Shown here in pieces: positions 1 to 8,680 of a DNA stretch of 54,001 nt (position 1 is its first letter; every line of letters begins with the position of its first letter). The position numbers were made by a program, and so were the translations under genes. The notes under the pieces are model-generated. The model did no database searches. It was not told the origin of the DNA and saw only the letters and a list, made by a program, of their open reading frames with translations. This DNA comes from Clostridiaceae bacterium (lineage in GTDB: Bacteria > Bacillota > Clostridia > DSM-8532): contig JAAYAD010000077.1 in the NCBI GenBank assembly GCA_012719545.1, positions 1 through 54,001 of the forward strand, given 5' to 3'.

Positions 1-9
1 ACTATTCAT
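1..9 (-). CDS. Start of a gene leaving the window (partial)
   Basis: Only the first three codons (ATG AAT AGT, read on the minus strand) are inside the window. A GGAGGT ribosome binding site sits seven bases upstream, which is why I call a start here. Nothing can be said about the product. It lies downstream of the kinase gene on the same strand, about 120 bases away. Confidence 0.35.
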
Positions 10-74
10 ATCACGCACCTCCGTAATTTGTTGGTCTTGTCAACTACAAACTACAGGAAGAACGTGATTATGGG

Positions 75-113
75 AAGAGTTTTTTGTGAATTCTTCCCAT
101 ATTTTTTTACTAT
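75..113 (+). terminator. Hairpin with T-run (plus-strand terminator shape)
   Basis: A perfect 9-bp stem (ATGGGAAGA / TCTTCCCAT) with a 13-base loop is followed on the plus strand by a run of seven T. The T-run favours plus-strand termination, but no plus-strand gene precedes it in the window. For the minus-strand kinase gene the hairpin lacks a following U-run. Confidence 0.4.
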
Positions 114-128
114 TTGCCTACGATAATT

Positions 129-1214
129 TTACTCTAAGTTGATAACCCCAAGCGGGTTTGAGCTCATATCATAAACAAGGTCGCATTTATCTTTAATTTT
201 TAATGCTTCAAAGTATTTGTTCTCCAACGGTATCCATTCATTAATGAACCTTTTAAGTTTGACAGGGCCGTTCCTTTTAAGAATTCTGTCAAGCTGTATT
301 TCTTCATCCACGTAAAGAAATACCTTTAAGTCGTAGCTTTCGACCAATGTGGGATGCATACTGTATGAGCCTTCAATTATGTTGATTTTCTTCTTGTCAA
401 CATTAATCCATTCCCCTAAAGTCATGGTCTGGCAGTCATATTTTCTGTATTTAAAGCTTTCTCCGCTCAACAGTCCATTCATTACTTCCTCTTTAAACCG
501 GACGTAATCAACATTTCCGCCAGGCTCATTTAAGCGTTCCTTAGTCTTTAATTCGGGCTTCAAGAAGAAATCATCCATATGAAAAACATTGCAGTCGTAA
601 ACACTTTCTATAAATGCAGCCAGTGATGTTTTTCCAGAGCCGCAGTTGCCGTCAATGGCTATAAGAACGGTATCCTTGCTTTTGGCAAGGGAATCAATTC
701 TAAAAAACAGCTTAAAAAAGTCCCTGTATACTGATTTAACTATTCTGTATGATGGCCTGTATTCCATACGGTAAGCATCGCTGTGGCTAACAGGCGGATA
801 TCCCCTGTTCTTGTATTCTTTAAGATAGTCTTCAAGCTCTTTTATGGAATAAGGCAAAAGGTTTCTGCAGCAATCTTTAAGGATTTCAAGCTTCTCTTCA
901 AAACTTTGAATACTTCCTTTAACAGAATTTGCGGTGTTTACAAACATACGGTTTATTGTTGCCGGCTCAATGGAAGTATTTTTTGCAGGTGCCAGATTAA
1001 GCCTTAATAAGCCGTTGCCTATATTCTCAAAAATATTGGTATCAGAAGATAAAGAGGAGTTTAACTCCTCTTTTAAATATTCCAGACTGGCATGTTCATC
1101 TTTAATCATATGCCCGCCGGCAAATTCATTTTGGTAAATGAGCTTTACCATATCCTGAATCTGCATCTTCGGGTACTTTTTAAAGTGAATTAATAATATG
1201 TCCCTGATATCCAT
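129..1214 (-). CDS. P-loop nucleoside/uridine-kinase-like protein with unknown N-terminal domain
   Basis: 361 aa. The C-terminal half (about 180-361) resembles the uridine kinase/phosphoribulokinase P-loop family: Walker A GNCGSGKT at 189-196 and an FHMDDFF acidic motif at 211-217. The first 170 residues form a separate domain that I do not recognise; it holds conserved-looking patches QNEFAGGH (about 28-35) and GYPPVSHSDAYR (about 138-149). Family members phosphorylate small alcohol substrates such as nucleosides or pantothenate. The start follows GAGGAATAA and abuts the stop of the upstream ECF S-component gene, so the two are translationally coupled. I infer a salvage pair in which the imported vitamin or nucleoside is trapped by phosphorylation. 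The substrate is unknown. Confidence 0.75.
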   Translation of the reverse strand: MDIRDILLIHFKKYPKMQIQDMVKLIYQNEFAGGHMIKDEHASLEYLKEELNSSLSSDTNIFENIGNGLLRLNLAPAKNTSIEPATINRMFVNTANSVKGSIQSFEEKLEILKDCCRNLLPYSIKELEDYLKEYKNRGYPPVSHSDAYRMEYRPSYRIVKSVYRDFFKLFFRIDSLAKSKDTVLIAIDGNCGSGKTSLAAFIESVYDCNVFHMDDFFLKPELKTKERLNEPGGNVDYVRFKEEVMNGLLSGESFKYRKYDCQTMTLGEWINVDKKKINIIEGSYSMHPTLVESYDLKVFLYVDEEIQLDRILKRNGPVKLKRFINEWIPLENKYFEALKIKDKCDLVYDMSSNPLGVINLE

Positions 1215-1745
1215 TTATTCCTCAACAAGCCTTGCTTTCCTTAATGCTATTACAATTGCGGGGATTACAACAAGCTGGAGAATAATGCCCGGAAGAGCGT
1301 TAATAAATGCTCCGGCCATAAACAGCTGGAAAGTAAATGGTGAATCTCCAAAAGTATAAAGTATGTAGCTTACCAATCCCCATACAATCCTGCCACAAAG
1401 CATTGAAATAATCAAGGTCACATATGTAAATCCAATCTTTTTGGGAAGAATCTTATTGAATAACCCGGTTGCAAAACCATAAGCAGCAAGCTCAAAGGCC
1501 ATTACAACAGCATTGGGATACATTGGCGGCATTCCAAAAAGAACGCTTCTTAATAATGGTGTGATAAAGCCTACCACAAGACCAACAGGCCAACCTGTTA
1601 CATAGCCGCAAATAAGAACAGGAATGTGCATTGGCAAAAGTCTTTGTCCCAGATTTGGAATTTGGCCTATAAAAAAGGGCATTAATAATCCAAGTGCAAT
1701 AAACAAGCCTGCAAGAGTCAATTTCCTGGTTGTCATTTTGTTCAT
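1215..1745 (-). CDS. ECF transporter substrate-binding (S) component
   Basis: 176-aa, very hydrophobic protein with about five to six membrane segments, the size and look of an ECF S component. The segment from the PMHIPVL motif (about 39-45) to PMYPNAVVMAFELAAYG (about 74-90) is typical of the FolT/PanT-like group. S components capture a vitamin and associate with a shared EcfA-EcfA'-EcfT module, which is not encoded here. The start has a GGAGGT site. The next gene begins at the stop codon. The substrate cannot be read from sequence: folate, pantothenate or another vitamin are all possible. Expression is probably controlled by the terminator in its leader. Confidence 0.8.
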   Translation of the reverse strand: MNKMTTRKLTLAGLFIALGLLMPFFIGQIPNLGQRLLPMHIPVLICGYVTGWPVGLVVGFITPLLRSVLFGMPPMYPNAVVMAFELAAYGFATGLFNKILPKKIGFTYVTLIISMLCGRIVWGLVSYILYTFGDSPFTFQLFMAGAFINALPGIILQLVVIPAIVIALRKARLVEE

Positions 1746-1789
1746 TTTCCTACCTCCGTAAAATCAAATAAAACTAAATTAAAATAAAA

Positions 1790-1837
1790 ATGCCACGAAT
1801 ACAGCTTTCTTCAGAAAGCAGCATACCTTCGTGGCAT
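1790..1837 (-). terminator. Leader terminator upstream of the ECF S-component gene
   Basis: A perfect 10-bp outer stem (ATGCCACGAA / TTCGTGGCAT) encloses a 6-bp inner hairpin (GCTTTC-TTCA-GAAAGC) and is followed on the minus strand by TTTTTATTTT. It lies between the predicted promoter and the start codon, 45 bases before the ATG, so it would stop transcription before the gene unless overcome. Confidence 0.75.
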
Positions 1838-1918
1838 AAGTTTACTAACAATATGTTAATGTAAAAAATATGTAGTAGTGTGATTTAAGCTTTAAGGCCG
1901 TTCATCGGCCGGATTACT
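1838..1918 (-). promoter_or_regulatory. 5' leader of the ECF/kinase operon, possible aptamer region
   Basis: This RNA lies between the promoter and the leader terminator. It starts with a 5-bp hairpin (GGCCG-ATGAA-CGGCC on the minus strand, 1896-1910) followed by about 55 mostly A/U-rich bases. The architecture suits an attenuator or small riboswitch. I compared it by eye with the THF, preQ1, TPP and fluoride consensus elements and could not assign a class. Confidence 0.4.
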
Positions 1919-1923
1919 ATGAT

Positions 1924-1952
1924 ATTTTATTATATTATTTATGATAATTCAA
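1924..1952 (-). promoter_or_regulatory. Sigma-A-type promoter for the ECF/kinase operon
   Basis: On the minus strand a TTGAAT -35 (1947-1952) and a TAAAAT -10 (1924-1929) are separated by exactly 17 bases. Transcription would start near 1917, giving a leader of about 170 nt that contains the terminator. Confidence 0.5.
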
Positions 1953-2003
1953 TATCCTTTTATCTTATCTGTACTGACATAATCACAGGCAGTTTGCCTG
2001 AAT

Positions 2004-2897
2004 CTATTGCTTATTAAGCTCTATAAAGGAAATCTCGGGCCTGTTAAATAGCCTGAAATTGATTTGGGAATATCCCAATCCCCTGTTAACAATCATCTTG
2101 CTTTTACCCTCTTCAAAAAGCCCTGCATCGTATTCCGGGAAGAAAACCTTTTCAGGTGACAATAGGCCGCCCTTAAAAGGAATTCTGATAACTCCTCCGT
2201 GGACATGGCCTGATAAAACCAAATCTGCTCCCCATTTTGCATATTCCTTAAAATAGGCAGGATTATGAGCCAGCAAAATGGTGAAATCTTTTGCGGGCTT
2301 TCCTATAACCTGATTTATATAAGACGTTGTAAGAAACAAGTTTTCATCTATTTCCTGATCTCTTCTGGAATAATGGTAAAGCTCAAGGGTAAGTCCGTCC
2401 AAAGATATTGAATCATCACCCTTTTTTAATTCTGTCCGGCTATTGTCCAGAAGAATCACTCCCCGCTTTTCGACTTCGTTAATAAAATAATTATAATTTA
2501 TGTTCACATTACCTGTACTGTTCAGCCAGCGAACAATCTGCTCATGATTTCCAAGGCACATATAGACAGGACAGTAGTTTCCGAAGGAGTCCAAAAAGTC
2601 CAAAAAAGCCTGACCGTCATCAACAGTGGAACTCATCATGTCCCCGGTGGCAATAAGTATATCAGGCTTTAATGCCTTAATTTTGTTTGCCAGAGTGACA
2701 TTTTTAGACCCAAAGGTCTTTCCGTGCATATCGCTTATCTGAACTATCCTGTATCCGTCAAAATTATCGGGAAGATCCTCATAGGAAAGTCTAAAACGGG
2801 TAATATCAAGTGAATTATTTTCCCAATATATATAAATGGCAAAAACTATTAATACTAATAAAAAAATATTTGAACGCTTTCTTTTCTTTGCTGACAT
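2004..2897 (-). CDS. Membrane-anchored calcineurin-like metallophosphoesterase (YkuE/YaeI type)
   Basis: 297 aa from the chosen start. An N-terminal basic stretch and one membrane helix (about 8-24) precede a phosphoesterase domain with the usual dinuclear-metal motifs: QISDMHG, GDMM, GNHE, AHNP and SGHVHGG. Relatives act on the outer face of the membrane, some on lipid or lipid A-type phosphates; the substrate here is unknown. An upstream in-frame ATG at 2915 overlaps the predicted -10 box, whereas the ATG at 2897 has AGAGGTG four bases upstream, so I prefer 2897. Confidence 0.82.
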   Translation of the reverse strand: MSAKKRKRSNIFLLVLIVFAIYIYWENNSLDITRFRLSYEDLPDNFDGYRIVQISDMHGKTFGSKNVTLANKIKALKPDILIATGDMMSSTVDDGQAFLDFLDSFGNYCPVYMCLGNHEQIVRWLNSTGNVNINYNYFINEVEKRGVILLDNSRTELKKGDDSISLDGLTLELYHYSRRDQEIDENLFLTTSYINQVIGKPAKDFTILLAHNPAYFKEYAKWGADLVLSGHVHGGVIRIPFKGGLLSPEKVFFPEYDAGLFEEGKSKMIVNRGLGYSQINFRLFNRPEISFIELNKQ

Positions 2898-2913
2898 AAT
2901 ACACCTCTGTGAC

Positions 2914-2919
2914 ATTATA
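2914..2919 (-). promoter_or_regulatory. Extended -10 promoter of the metallophosphoesterase gene
   Basis: A perfect TATAAT preceded by TGC on the minus strand gives an extended -10 element. The transcript would start near 2907, just upstream of the AGAGGTG ribosome binding site, so the 5' leader would be only about 10 nt. Confidence 0.45.
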
Positions 2920-3046
2920 GCACGAACAGAATATTTACATAAGCTGTCAGAAAAAAATCATGTTAAAACATGGTATTGGTATTATCTTCATGATTACCAT
3001 TATATGATATACTATATTTCGAAATATTAAATAAGGAGCTGATAAA

Positions 3047-3556
3047 ATGTCTGGAGAATTTAAGACCATCAAGCCTCAGGAACTTACCGACAATCCATTT
3101 ACCCTTATTGGTTCCGACTGGATGCTGATAACATCCGGCACTATTGATAAATTTAATATGATGACCGCAAGCTGGGGCGGAATGGGCATACTTTGGGGCA
3201 AAAACGTATGCTTCGTATTTGTAAGACCCACACGCTACACCTACGAGTTTATGGAAAAGCAAGACAACTTTTCACTTTCCTTCTTTGGCAATGAATGGCG
3301 AGGAGCTCTTAATATCTGCGGTACAAAATCCGGCCGTGATATCGACAAGGTTGAAGCCACAGGCCTCATCCCCTTTAAGGGAGACAACAATACAGTAGGA
3401 TTTGAGCAGGCTAGATTAGTAATTGAATGCAAGAAGCTATACTATCAAGATCTTACCCCTGACAACTTCCTTGACCCATCAATTGAAAGCTTCTACCCCA
3501 TTAAGGACTATCACCGCATGTATGTTGGCGAAATTTTAAGCGTAAAAGTAAAATAA
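3047..3556 (+). CDS. Flavin reductase-like FMN-binding split-barrel protein
   Basis: 169 aa, full length for the family. Features of the FMN-binding split barrel are visible: an N-terminal strand region with TSGTIDKFNMMTASWGG (about 29-45), RPTRYTYEFM, and FSLSFF-GNEWRGALNICGTKSGRD. Family members bind FMN and reduce flavin or small substrates with NAD(P)H; several clostridial ones are small iron-flavoproteins or reductases of unknown partner. It has a clear AAGGAG site before ATG. It is a single plus-strand gene between minus-strand genes, divergent from the phosphoesterase and convergent with hemZ. Confidence 0.85.
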   Translation: MSGEFKTIKPQELTDNPFTLIGSDWMLITSGTIDKFNMMTASWGGMGILWGKNVCFVFVRPTRYTYEFMEKQDNFSLSFFGNEWRGALNICGTKSGRDIDKVEATGLIPFKGDNNTVGFEQARLVIECKKLYYQDLTPDNFLDPSIESFYPIKDYHRMYVGEILSVKVK

Positions 3557-3583
3557 TCACACTAAAATATTTGGCGACTTAAT

Positions 3584-3631
3584 AAAAGCGCATGGAATCA
3601 TATACCGAAAAGTAATGATTCCAGCGCTTTT
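3584..3631. terminator. Long hairpin between convergent genes
   Basis: The arms AAAAGCGC-a-TGGAATCA and TGATTCCA-GCGCTTTT pair over 16 bp with one bulged A and a 15-base loop. It lies between the convergent ends of the flavin-reductase gene and hemZ and reaches the hemZ stop codon. The A/T-rich stem ends suit a bidirectional terminator. Confidence 0.6.
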
Positions 3632-5231
3632 ATATTGTCTTTACATACTCAGTCAAAAGTGCATCCTTCTTTTCAAGGATTTCATCTATACGTTCTATAT
3701 AAAGAGCCACATCTTTGATGTTAAAGAGCCTTTCAATTTTCTTCTCGCCTGCAAAGACAAATTTGGATATTGCTCCTGCTCCAAAGGCCAGAATGGTTTG
3801 GCGCTCTTCCATGGTATGGATATTATACAGGCATTCATAGCCGGGTTTTGCATACCCTGTATTTTCAAGGTTTGCAAGAATATTTTTCTGCCTGTAAAGG
3901 TAATAAGGCCTCATTCCCATTCTGTATGCCGAATTTCTGGCCATGTTTATCATGGACTCGACTATTTCGTCAGAGGTACTAGAGAAGCTTTCCTGTTCCT
4001 CCATAAGCCTTGAAGCTCTTTTTAAAGACATGGTGTGGACAGTAAGGCTTTCAGGTGAAAACTCTTCAATTCTCCTCAAAGTATGGCTGAACATTTCCTC
4101 ATCTTCCCCTGGCAGGCCTGCGATAATATCCATATTGATATTGTTAAAGCCCAACTGCCTTGCCATATGGAAGCTTTCCTCTATATCCCTGGAAGTATGG
4201 TTCCTCCCTATGCGTTTCAATGTTTCATCATTCATGGTCTGAGGATTAATGCTTATACGTGACACGTTATGTCTTTTCAATGCTTCAAGCTTATCCCGGG
4301 TTATGGAATCGGGCCTTCCTGCCTCCACTGTAAATTCCAGACGGGAAGTATCAAAATTGCTGTTAAGCTCTGATAAAAGCTCAGAAAGGCTCTCAGCGTC
4401 TATGGAGGTGGGTGTTCCCCCACCAACATATACAGAAGCTACATTGAAGCCATACTTTTCTGTCCAATGGGCAAAATGCCGGATTTCTTTTTTTAAGGCA
4501 TTAAGGTATGTGGAAACCATATCCTTGTACCGTGAAATCGGATAGGAAGTAAATGAGCAATAAAGGCAGCGGCTTAGGCAGAATGGTATTCCCACATAGA
4601 GGTGCATCGCTCTTTTATTTTCTTCAATCAGAGGCTTCTCAACCTTTGCGATATTATATAGCAAAGAGGCTTTTTCCTCATTTATGCCCGAAGCCCTGAC
4701 CAAATGCTTTACAGTATCTGATTCATTCATGCCGTCATTAAGGCATTGCATTGCAAGCTTAACCGGCCTTATGCCGATAAGGGCGCCATAGGGCAGGATC
4801 CTATTGGTATATCCCGACAACACGTCAACAATAAGTGAGCCGGCAACTATTTTGCGGCTTTTTAACACGCTCCCGCCTGGTTCATTAAGCTCATGATGGC
4901 CGACTGACTTTTCACTGTAATATTGGGGCTTTATACTGAGCTTTAGAGCCATATCAATATCATCTTTCGTAATACTGTTATAGAAAAAGACCCTGCACAG
5001 CCATTTCTCCTCATCGTCGTCAACCTTGATTATGAGTAAGTCTGCTGGAAAGGTTGGCTCATCTAAGCTATTATTTTTAATCTCTCCATCTGAATTATAG
5101 AAAAATATGGATTCGGCATTAAAAAAGAGGCGTACCAGTTCCCACACCTCAAATTCCATGTCAATTCCATCTATTTTTACAATTACATTCTGTGATAATT
5201 TTCCGCCGCAATTTGAATTGATATCAGACAT
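3630..5231 (-). CDS. hemZ: HemZ-family radical SAM coproporphyrinogen oxidase-like protein
   Basis: 533 aa from the ATG at 5231. The N-terminal 180 residues are the HemZ-specific domain (ILPYGALIGIRPVKLA). The radical SAM core has the CLSRCLYC cluster motif (Cys218, 222, 225), then VYVGGGTPTS and VEAGRPDSIT. The C-terminal YYLYRQKNILANLENTGYA stretch is HemN/HemZ-like. The family is linked to oxygen-independent haem synthesis, but HemZ proteins often lack the N-terminal features needed for HemN activity, so the true reaction is unsure. A longer frame opens at 5339; I chose 5231 because it overlaps the upstream MBL stop (ATGTCTGA) in the usual coupled way. Confidence 0.85.
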   Translation of the reverse strand: MSDINSNCGGKLSQNVIVKIDGIDMEFEVWELVRLFFNAESIFFYNSDGEIKNNSLDEPTFPADLLIIKVDDDEEKWLCRVFFYNSITKDDIDMALKLSIKPQYYSEKSVGHHELNEPGGSVLKSRKIVAGSLIVDVLSGYTNRILPYGALIGIRPVKLAMQCLNDGMNESDTVKHLVRASGINEEKASLLYNIAKVEKPLIEENKRAMHLYVGIPFCLSRCLYCSFTSYPISRYKDMVSTYLNALKKEIRHFAHWTEKYGFNVASVYVGGGTPTSIDAESLSELLSELNSNFDTSRLEFTVEAGRPDSITRDKLEALKRHNVSRISINPQTMNDETLKRIGRNHTSRDIEESFHMARQLGFNNINMDIIAGLPGEDEEMFSHTLRRIEEFSPESLTVHTMSLKRASRLMEEQESFSSTSDEIVESMINMARNSAYRMGMRPYYLYRQKNILANLENTGYAKPGYECLYNIHTMEERQTILAFGAGAISKFVFAGEKKIERLFNIKDVALYIERIDEILEKKDALLTEYVKTI

Positions 5232-5838
5232 AGGGGTTATGCTCTCTTTCATATTCAATTGTTGTTGAAGGGCCGTGACCGGGATATACAACAGTATTTC
5301 CATCCAGGACAAAAAGGCGGTCCCTGATTGATTCAACAAGCTGTTTCATACTTCCGCCGTAAAGATCGGTTCTTCCCACCGACATGGCAAAAAGAGTATC
5401 ACCGGTAAACAGCATATTATCGCAAAGTATTGAAATCGATCCGGGTGAATGCCCGGGAGTATGAATAATTTTAAGCTCTTTGTCTCCCAGAGTAAGTATA
5501 TCTCCATCTTTAAGAAGCTTGTCAGGATTGGCAAGAACCAGCTCCTCACGCCCCAGGAACCTGCTGCAATTGGCATCCTTGTCAAAATAAAGGTCAGCCT
5601 CATCCTCATGTAATAAAAGGCTGCCACCTAAGGCTTCCTTAAGCTTTCCTGCATTCAAAATATGATCAACGTGCCCGTGAGTAAGGATAATATACTTTAC
5701 CTTAAGGCCCTTATCCTTAAGAACTGAAACAATACTTTCAGTGGGATTTCCGCAGTCAATTACCGCGCACTCCCCTTGATTTTCAAGAATATATGTGTTG
5801 GAACCAAACATTCCTTTTGTCAGTATCGTAAGACTCAT
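5224..5838 (-). CDS. MBL-fold metallo-hydrolase (glyoxalase II-like)
   Basis: 204 aa, the normal size for single-domain glyoxalase II-like proteins. The zinc motif THGHVDH is at 53-59, followed by HTPGHSPGS, FTGDTLF and YPGHGP, which supply the remaining ligands. Such enzymes hydrolyse thioesters or related small metabolites; the substrate is not defined. It has a GAAGG site before ATG and overlaps hemZ by eight bases, so the pair is co-translated. The MBL-hemZ order downstream of relA and dtd is common in Clostridia. Confidence 0.88.
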   Translation of the reverse strand: MSLTILTKGMFGSNTYILENQGECAVIDCGNPTESIVSVLKDKGLKVKYIILTHGHVDHILNAGKLKEALGGSLLLHEDEADLYFDKDANCSRFLGREELVLANPDKLLKDGDILTLGDKELKIIHTPGHSPGSISILCDNMLFTGDTLFAMSVGRTDLYGGSMKQLVESIRDRLFVLDGNTVVYPGHGPSTTIEYEREHNPYV

Positions 5839-6015
5839 TACAATTACCTTCTTTTTCTGACGATATGCTCAATTTTATGAAGTTGGCTGAATAAACATCC
5901 AATTCTAAAATTATGAGTAATATACCCAAATTAAAATCAAAACAAGCGATAAAGCTGGAAGTTCTGTTGATACCGAAACAGCCAAACCGATTAGCCAAAA
6001 AGACAAATGACCTTA

Positions 6016-6468
6016 TTAAAATGTTTTCTGACTGTCTATCAGAAGAGTTACAGGTCCTTCATTTATGAAGTCAACATCCATCATTGCCTGAAAGACGCCT
6101 GTTTCAACTTTTATGTCATACTTGCTTTTTATATAGTCTACAAATTCGTTATAAAGCTTTTCAGCCATTTCAGGCCTCGCAGCAGTTGAATAGCTTGGGC
6201 GCTTGCCCTTGCGGCAGTCTCCATAAAGAGTAAACTGGGAAACTACCAGAATGCCGCCATTTACATCCAGAACCGAAAGGTTCATCTTTCCTTCCTGGTC
6301 CTCAAAGATGCGCAGGTTCACTATCTTTTCGGCCATATATTCAAGGTCTTTGTTGGTGTCATCCTGTCCTACTCCCAAAAGAACAAGAATGCCCTTATCT
6401 ATTTTGCCTGTAATTTCATTATTAACTCGTACTTCAGCTCTTTTTACCCTTTGTACAACTGCGCGCAT
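6016..6468 (-). CDS. dtd: D-aminoacyl-tRNA deacylase
   Basis: 150 aa, full length. It begins [13 protein letters not shown] and carries the SQFTLYGD motif and the C-terminal NEGPVT motif, whose Gly-Pro pair gates the chiral pocket. The enzyme hydrolyses D-amino acids (and glycine mischarged on tRNA-Ala) from tRNA. A GGGAGC site precedes the ATG, and relA/spoT ends 11 bases upstream, so the two form an operon. alaS, whose mischarging errors Dtd corrects, is about 6 kb upstream on the same strand. Confidence 0.95.
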   Translation of the reverse strand: MRAVVQRVKRAEVRVNNEITGKIDKGILVLLGVGQDDTNKDLEYMAEKIVNLRIFEDQEGKMNLSVLDVNGGILVVSQFTLYGDCRKGKRPSYSTAARPEMAEKLYNEFVDYIKSKYDIKVETGVFQAMMDVDFINEGPVTLLIDSQKTF

Positions 6469-6479
6469 TTTATTGCTCC

Positions 6480-8663
6480 CTACTTGTTTCTTGAAATCTC
6501 ATATACGTCTCTTATACGGTTTAATTTTGCAATTATACGGTCAAGCTGTTCAGTATTGCTGATTTCCAGAGTCAAATGCATCAATACCGTCAAATCTTTG
6601 TTGGAACGTGCATTTATAGCCCTAAGAGGTATTCTTGCCTCACCTATGGCATTGGTTATTTCTACCAACAGGCCTGTTCTGTCATGGGCCTTTATGGTTA
6701 TTTCAGCAAGGTAGGATACATTCTGTGGCACATTCTTGTACCAGTATACCTCAATAAGCCTAGCATCCCCATCAATTATATTGTTTTTAATATTGGGGCA
6801 ATCCTTTCTATGAACGGAAACACCACGGCCTCTGGTAATATAACCGATTATTTCATCGCCGGGAACGGGGTTACAGCAGCGGGAAAGCCTTACAAGGCAG
6901 TTGTCTATGCCCTTAACAACCACGCCGCTTTCAGGAACAGACTTGGTTTTCTTCTTGTTTTCCTTTTCTATCTGGCTTAGGAGCATATCTGTCTGCTCTT
7001 CCTGGGGAAGGGTTTTTCTGTATTCGTCCTTAAGCCTTGAAACTATTTTATTGGCAGTAATTGCTCCCAGCGCAACAGCCGCGAACAAATCTTCAATACT
7101 ATGGAAATTATATTTTTTAAATACAACATCAAGGTACTCGCTTTTAAGGACCTGATTCATGGTAAGCCCATTTCTTTTCAGTTCCTTTTCTACGATCTCC
7201 TTGCCCTGCTCAATATTCTCTTCCCTTTTTTCTTTTTTGAACCATTGATTTATCTTATTTCTTGCCTGGGATGTCTTGGCTATTTTAAGCCAATCCCTGC
7301 TGGGACCATTGCTGGCTCCAGATGTAATAATTTCAACAATATCTCCATTTTTAAGCTCATAGTCGAGATTGACTATTCTGCCGTTTACCTTGGCGCCAAT
7401 CATACGGTTTCCTATGGCGCTGTGGATGGAGTAGGCAAAATCTATGGGAGTTGACCCTGCCTTAAGGCTCTTAACGTCACCCTTGGGGGTGAATACAAAC
7501 ACTTCGTCGGTAAACAGGTCAATCTTAAGATTTTCCATAAATTCGTCCGGATCGCGGGCATCTTTTTGCCAGTCAAGCATCTGCCTTAACCAGGACAATT
7601 TTTCGGCATAGGTCTTTTCTCCATAACCGCCTTCTTTGTACTGCCAGTGGGCAGCAATACCCACTTCAGCAACACGATGCATTTCCCATGTGCGAATCTG
7701 TATTTCAAAAGGAATTCCCTCAGGACCAATAACAGTTGAGTGCAGGGACTGGTACATATTGGGTTTTGGAAGTGAAATATAATCCTTGAAACGTCCGGGC
7801 ATGGGCTTGAACATTTCATGCATAAGCCCCAATGCCGCATAGCAGTCCTTAACGCTGTCAACTATAAGCCTTATGGCAAAGAGGTCGTATATCTGATCTA
7901 TTGTTTTATTCTGGGAAGTCATCTTTTTGTAGATACTGTAAAGATGCTTTGCTCGGCCTTGAATATCTGCGTTGATACCAACCTCTTCGGTTTTCTTTTT
8001 AACTTCTTTTATGATATTTTGGATGTACTCTTCACGTTCGCGGCGCTTTTTGGCAATTTTTTCAACAAGGTCATAGTAGTTCTTGTCATCAAGATAGCGG
8101 AAGCTTAAATCTTCAAGCTCCCATTTAATTCTGTTAATACCAAGCCTGTGTGCCAATGGCGCATATATCTCCAACGTCTCCCTGGCAATTTTTATTTGCT
8201 TATCCTTATTCATAAATTTAAGGGTTCTCATGTTGTGGAGACGATCGCACAATTTAATGATGATGACACGAATATCCTTGGCCATGGCAAGGAACATCTT
8301 GCGGAAGTTTTCAGCCTGGATTTCCTGTTTTGTGGTGTAAGGAATTTTTGTAAGTTTGGTTACACCGTCAACAAGCTCGGCAATTTCTGTGCCAAATTCC
8401 TTCTGTATTTTATCGAAAGTGTACTCGGTATCCTCAATGGTATCATGAAGAATTCCCGCGGCAATAGAACTCTCATCCATCTCCAGTTCAGCAAGAATAG
8501 TGGCAACCGCAAGGGGATGGACAATGTAAGGATCGCCTGAAACTCTCTCCTGCCCGTCATGAGCTTGCTTTGAAAAGACATAAGCCTTCTCGATGAGTTC
8601 AAAATTAGCTTCAGGCCTGTATTTACTTATCATCTCCTTAAGTCGCATGAATTCATCAATCAT
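6480..8663 (-). CDS. relA: Bifunctional (p)ppGpp synthetase/hydrolase (Rel/SpoT)
   Basis: 727 aa from the preferred start. Domains in order: HD hydrolase ([10 protein letters not shown] near 70-80), synthetase ([12 protein letters not shown], then [11 protein letters not shown]), TGS ([12 protein letters not shown] near 390), a helical/zinc-finger region with [14 protein letters not shown], and a C-terminal ACT domain ([15 protein letters not shown]). Having both HD and synthetase motifs makes it a long Rel of the Gram-positive type that makes and degrades the stringent alarmones. The frame also has an ATG at 8687 inside recJ, but only the ATG at 8663 has a spaced GGGG site. It is 17 bases downstream of recJ. 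Confidence 0.93.
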   Translation of the reverse strand: MIDEFMRLKEMISKYRPEANFELIEKAYVFSKQAHDGQERVSGDPYIVHPLAVATILAELEMDESSIAAGILHDTIEDTEYTFDKIQKEFGTEIAELVDGVTKLTKIPYTTKQEIQAENFRKMFLAMAKDIRVIIIKLCDRLHNMRTLKFMNKDKQIKIARETLEIYAPLAHRLGINRIKWELEDLSFRYLDDKNYYDLVEKIAKKRREREEYIQNIIKEVKKKTEEVGINADIQGRAKHLYSIYKKMTSQNKTIDQIYDLFAIRLIVDSVKDCYAALGLMHEMFKPMPGRFKDYISLPKPNMYQSLHSTVIGPEGIPFEIQIRTWEMHRVAEVGIAAHWQYKEGGYGEKTYAEKLSWLRQMLDWQKDARDPDEFMENLKIDLFTDEVFVFTPKGDVKSLKAGSTPIDFAYSIHSAIGNRMIGAKVNGRIVNLDYELKNGDIVEIITSGASNGPSRDWLKIAKTSQARNKINQWFKKEKREENIEQGKEIVEKELKRNGLTMNQVLKSEYLDVVFKKYNFHSIEDLFAAVALGAITANKIVSRLKDEYRKTLPQEEQTDMLLSQIEKENKKKTKSVPESGVVVKGIDNCLVRLSRCCNPVPGDEIIGYITRGRGVSVHRKDCPNIKNNIIDGDARLIEVYWYKNVPQNVSYLAEITIKAHDRTGLLVEITNAIGEARIPLRAINARSNKDLTVLMHLTLEISNTEQLDRIIAKLNRIRDVYEISRNK

Positions 8664-8680
8664 TGTTGTACCCCATTCTA

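Noticed and set aside
1838..1918. Fluoride or preQ1 riboswitch in the ECF leader
   Set aside because: The GGCC-GATGAA-GGCC hairpin recalls the fluoride motif start, but the later conserved parts are missing, and preQ1 consensus bases are absent.
2963..3262. 99-residue minus-strand frame opposite the flavin-reductase gene
   Set aside because: It covers the promoter and coding region of a real gene and has an unlikely composition.
3615..4013. Plus-strand open frames opposite hemZ and other long genes
   Set aside because: They are opposite well-supported genes, lack ribosome binding sites and show no recognisable domains.
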